From: an uncultured Oscillospiraceae bacterium
GTDB lineage: Bacteria > Bacillota > Clostridia > Oscillospirales > Acutalibacteraceae
Reading direction: 5' to 3'
Length of the DNA: 8,280 nt
Assembly: GCA_900546895.1 (NCBI GenBank)
Contig: UREO01000128.1
Coordinates: 1 to 8,280 of the forward strand
Position numbers and translations under genes: made by a program. The notes below the pieces were generated by a model. That model ran no database searches and was not told where the DNA came from. It worked only from the letters and a program-made list of their open reading frames with translations. Every line of letters starts with the position of its first letter. The stretch's first letter is position 1. Positions 5,786-8,280 of this stretch are shown piece after piece.

Positions 5786-6245
5786 GAAGCGGAAAAAATC
5801 ATCAATGGAATTAAAGAAAATTTTTCCAGTGGACTTGTTAAGAAGAAGGTTTGTCCTTCTCTACAGCCGGTTGATTCTGTAATTATGTTTCTCCCCCTCC
5901 GAAGGCGGGGAGAAAGAAAGGTGTTTTGTCTCGCAAACTGAAGTGGAATTGTTCTAAGTTCTGTTACTTCTTTCAAGAAGAACATAAATAAACAAATATT
6001 TAAAATTTCAAGAAGTATAACCTGATTTTTTCTGTAAATAAAAAAGTTATACGGTACAAAGGGATAGCAACGTGGAAAATCCAAAATACAGAAAGAACCC
6101 ATCCTTCGCTTAATGCGTCGGATGGGTTCTTCGATAATTTGGAACCAAACGCGTCTGGTTCGATAGGGTTCATATAAACTCTGATAGCAGCCGTTCATTG
6201 ATTGCTTCACCGAGTGAGAAAATCAGCCCGGAAGGGATAGCAGAA
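5786..6245. other. AT-rich spacer without a convincing gene
   Basis: No frame here looks like a real protein. The longest (minus 5770-6210) runs through hairpins and has no family resemblance or ribosome binding site. The stretch holds a 9-bp hairpin at 5888-5915 (TTTCTCCCC with GGGGAGAAA), the hairpin at 6093-6131, and a 6-base inverted repeat GAACCA/TGGTTC near 6142-6161. The 11-base direct repeat AAGGGATAGCA occurs at 6059-6069 and 6232-6242. The composition suggests element-derived or degenerate sequence. The right border of the recombinase element could lie here. Confidence 0.5.
6081..6131 (-). terminator. Terminator downstream of the membrane-protein gene
   Basis: AAGAACCCATCC (6093-6104) and GGATGGGTTCTT (6120-6131) form a perfect 12-bp stem, extended inside by CGC with GCG. 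On the minus strand the stem is followed by the T-rich TTTCTGTATTTT. It is the first good stop signal after the minus-strand oxidoreductase and membrane-protein genes, though about 115 bases beyond the last stop codon. It may also act on the plus strand. Confidence 0.6.
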
Positions 6246-6686
6246 TTATTCTCTCGTCAATGCTCCCGCCAGTTTTACCGCGGCAGGCATAAGAATCAAC
6301 AGGCAAATATATCCTACAAGCATCCAATACGGATAAATGCTGATCCAGGCCATCATCAGGATCGGTTTTAATCCCAGTGAAACGATGGTGTTCAGAAGGC
6401 TGGTCAATGTAACCATGACAATACAAACGACAGCGGTGTCAACCAGAACAAACAGGAAGGAATGCTCCTTCAGCTTGACTGCTTTGGCAAAACGGATACC
6501 CAACTCACCGACATCGGTAATATCGGAGATGAAATAGCTGATTGCAAAGCTGCTGATGAAAGAGGTCACCAGTCCTGCAAAAGTAAGTTCCTGTATATAG
6601 ACTAATGCGACGATACTCAGCGCCACAGAAAGAAAAAAGCAGAGAAAAACATTGATGATCCTGCCGAAATGTTTCTTGTTAATCAT
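6246..6686 (-). CDS. Four-helix integral membrane protein of unknown function
   Basis: A hydrophobic protein of about 146 residues with four likely membrane helices, roughly at residues 7-28 (IINVFLCFFLSVALSIVALV), 33-54, 75-98 (FLFVLVDTAVVCIVMVTL) and 113-136. Short polar loops (SDITDVGELGIRFAKAVKLKEH) separate the two halves. The helix-pair organisation and size suggest a tandem version of the small two-helix DUF2798-type proteins, but I cannot confirm this. The start is uncertain: the ATG at 6686 is ten bases after AAAGGG, while an in-frame TTG at 6695 has AGGA at normal spacing and would add three residues. It begins about 36-45 bases after the oxidoreductase stop codon on the same strand, so they are probably cotranscribed. 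A transport or membrane-anchoring role for the oxidoreductase substrate is conceivable but unproven. Confidence 0.75.
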   Translation of the reverse strand: MINKKHFGRIINVFLCFFLSVALSIVALVYIQELTFAGLVTSFISSFAISYFISDITDVGELGIRFAKAVKLKEHSFLFVLVDTAVVCIVMVTLTSLLNTIVSLGLKPILMMAWISIYPYWMLVGYICLLILMPAAVKLAGALTRE

Positions 6687-6731
6687 ATCATTCAAGCCCT
6701 TTCCTGTTCAGTTTCGGGGTAAAGATTGAAT

Positions 6732-8280
6732 TCAGATATTATTAGCAACCTCAAAAGCATCCCATATAGCATACATAATATTTGCTACGCTCTTTGCGTC
6801 TCCCAGTAGGTAAACTTCAGGAACATCGAACTCTATCTGACGGTACAGCGAGTCCTCGGGTTTGTAGCCGATGGACAGGATCACGCTGTCGCAATCCAAC
6901 TCTTCCGCTTTTCCGTTTACACTGACAGACAGTTTTCCGCCGTTGTACCCGGTGACCTTCGCGGAGGGAATCGTTTCGATGTTGTTGTAAGGAATCAGCC
7001 GTTCAAGCATCTCGCTGTTCGCATGGCAAAGCGGTGCATTGACCGCCAGAAGCTTGTCGAGTGCTTCGACGATTCTGACCTTTTTGCCCTGCTGGGCAAG
7101 CCACAGCGCGGTTTCACATCCGACAAGGCCGCCGCCGACGACGACTGTCGACTTCCCGGAATCTTTCTCCCCGTTGAGTACGTCGGCTGCCGTGTAGACA
7201 TGGGCGTCGTCTCCGAGAGAAATGACTTTTGGGGTCGAACCAGTGGCTACGATCACAGCTTCGTAATCGTTGGACAGTACGAATTCCTTTGTGATTCTGG
7301 TGCTGAAAGTCACGGGAACATTGAGCAGCTCCAATTGATGAGTATACCATTGCGCTAATTTCCGGTCGTCTTCCTTGAAGTCCGGTGCACCTCCGGGAAT
7401 CAGGTTTCCTCCCAGCTTGGCGGACTGCTCGAACACTTCCGGCTGATGGCCCCGCAGGGCAAGAACCCGGGCGGCCTCGCAGCCGGCTACGCCTCCGCCG
7501 ACAATCAGCACCTTTTTGGATTTTGCAGCCGGCGTATACGCGGTGAAACGCTCGCGGGCAGCCTGAGGATTTACCGCGCAGTTGAGCGCCGAATATTCCT
7601 GTATGCGGCCCATACAGCCTTCTTGACAGGAAATACACGGGCGAATCTCGTCCGGTTTGCCCGCTCTTAATTTATTGACATAACAGGGGTCGGCCAGAAG
7701 CGGCCTGCCGAGGCTGATGATGTCGCAGACCCCCTCTTTGATTGCTTTCAACGCCATATCCGGGTCATCCATTCTGCCGGCACAGGATACGGGAACGTCA
7801 ACCGCGTCTTTTACCATTTTCGCATACGGCATGTAGAGACCCTTTTTTTGGTACATTGGCGGATGGTTCCACCACCATGCGTCATAGGTTCCGACATCCA
7901 CGTCCAGTGCGTCATAGCCATACTTCACCAGAAGCTTCGCCGCTTCAAGGCCCTCTTCAATGTCACGGCCCTTTTCGACGAATTCTTCTCCCGGTAAAGC
8001 GCCTTCACGCCAGTCCTTGATCATGCTTTTGAGGCTGAAGCGCAGGGAGACAGGGAAATTTTCTCCGCAGCGGGACTTGATTTCCTCCACAATTTCCCTT
8101 GCAAAGCGAAGCCGGTTCTCAAGCGATCCGCCATATTGGTCCGTTCTCTGGTTAAACATTGATATGGCGAACTGGTCCAGCAGATAACCTTCGTGCACGG
8201 CATGAATCTGAACGCCGTCAAACCCGGCGCGCTTTGCATTAAAGGCTCCGTCGCCGAACGATTTTACAATGCTTTTAATC
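6732..8280 (-). CDS. NADH:flavin oxidoreductase, BaiCD/BaiH/2-enoate reductase type (N-terminus outside window)
   Basis: The C-terminal 515 residues of a multidomain flavoenzyme; relatives are about 640-680 residues, so some 130-160 lie beyond the right edge. The frame is open to the window end, and the GTG at 8198 is an internal valine, not the start. The old-yellow-enzyme barrel part has GFDGVQIHAVHEGYLLDQF and NQRTDQYGGSLENR. The HEGYL form, with glutamate where most relatives read HGYL, fits bile-acid and enoate reductases. The iron-sulfur motif is C-x2-C-x3-C-x11-C in CISCQEGCMGRIQEYSALNC. A first dinucleotide fold has VLIVGGGVAGCEAA and a second VVVGGGLVGCETA. The C-terminal LLGDAK closes the FAD site. 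Electrons would flow from NADH through FAD and 4Fe-4S to FMN, reducing an activated C=C bond. The substrate (unsaturated acid, steroid or dienoyl compound) is not determined. A membrane-protein gene follows. Confidence 0.93.
   Translation of the reverse strand, partial: IKSIVKSFGDGAFNAKRAGFDGVQIHAVHEGYLLDQFAISMFNQRTDQYGGSLENRLRFAREIVEEIKSRCGENFPVSLRFSLKSMIKDWREGALPGEEFVEKGRDIEEGLEAAKLLVKYGYDALDVDVGTYDAWWWNHPPMYQKKGLYMPYAKMVKDAVDVPVSCAGRMDDPDMALKAIKEGVCDIISLGRPLLADPCYVNKLRAGKPDEIRPCISCQEGCMGRIQEYSALNCAVNPQAARERFTAYTPAAKSKKVLIVGGGVAGCEAARVLALRGHQPEVFEQSAKLGGNLIPGGAPDFKEDDRKLAQWYTHQLELLNVPVTFSTRITKEFVLSNDYEAVIVATGSTPKVISLGDDAHVYTAADVLNGEKDSGKSTVVVGGGLVGCETALWLAQQGKKVRIVEALDKLLAVNAPLCHANSEMLERLIPYNNIETIPSAKVTGYNGGKLSVSVNGKAEELDCDSVILSIGYKPEDSLYRQIEFDVPEVYLLGDAKSVANIMYAIWDAFEVANNI

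Noticed and set aside
6142..6175. GGTTCGAT stretch suggestive of a tRNA T-loop
   Set aside because: No matching acceptor, D or anticodon arms could be folded around it.
5770..6210. 146-residue minus-strand open frame
   Set aside because: It passes through two hairpins, has no clear ribosome binding site, an odd composition and no family resemblance; judged non-coding.

Overview
The window looks like chromosomal DNA from an anaerobic, spore-forming Firmicute of the class Clostridia, perhaps near the Oscillospirales. The evidence is strong purine-rich ribosome binding sites, a fragment of the spore coat gene cotJC, a TnpX-type large serine recombinase, and an enoate-reductase-type flavoenzyme. 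The taxonomic placement is inference. No RNA gene or CRISPR array was seen.

Region 1 (1-2823, plus strand) is a tightly packed carbohydrate operon, entered partway through its first visible gene. It encodes a DapA/NanA-superfamily aldolase (3' part only), a ribokinase-family kinase, a single SIS-domain sugar-phosphate isomerase without CBS domains, and an RbsD/FucU-type sugar mutarotase. It ends at a strong hairpin. Mutarotation, phosphorylation, isomerisation and aldol cleavage fit one catabolic pathway, but the substrate cannot be read from the sequence.

Region 2 (2824-3560, plus strand) has its own sigma-A-like promoter. It carries a short peptide frame that resembles the start of a SigI-like sigma factor, an overlapping basic frame, and a 111-residue protein of unknown function.

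Region 3 (3605-5785, minus strand) is a site-specific recombination scar or element end. The last third of cotJC, with its own terminator, is cut at about position 3871. Twenty bases later lies the stop codon of a full-length 517-residue large serine recombinase. A 48-residue small gene lies upstream of the recombinase, and a promoter embedded in a perfect 10-bp inverted repeat sits between them. The 5' part of cotJC is not in the window. Either the element is larger than the window shows, or the locus has been rearranged or deleted.

Region 4 (5786-6245) is AT-rich and probably non-coding, with several hairpins.

Region 5 (6246-8280, minus strand) encodes a flavin/iron-sulfur oxidoreductase of the BaiCD/BaiH/2-enoate reductase group, missing its N-terminus at the window edge. 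A four-helix membrane protein follows it, probably in the same operon.
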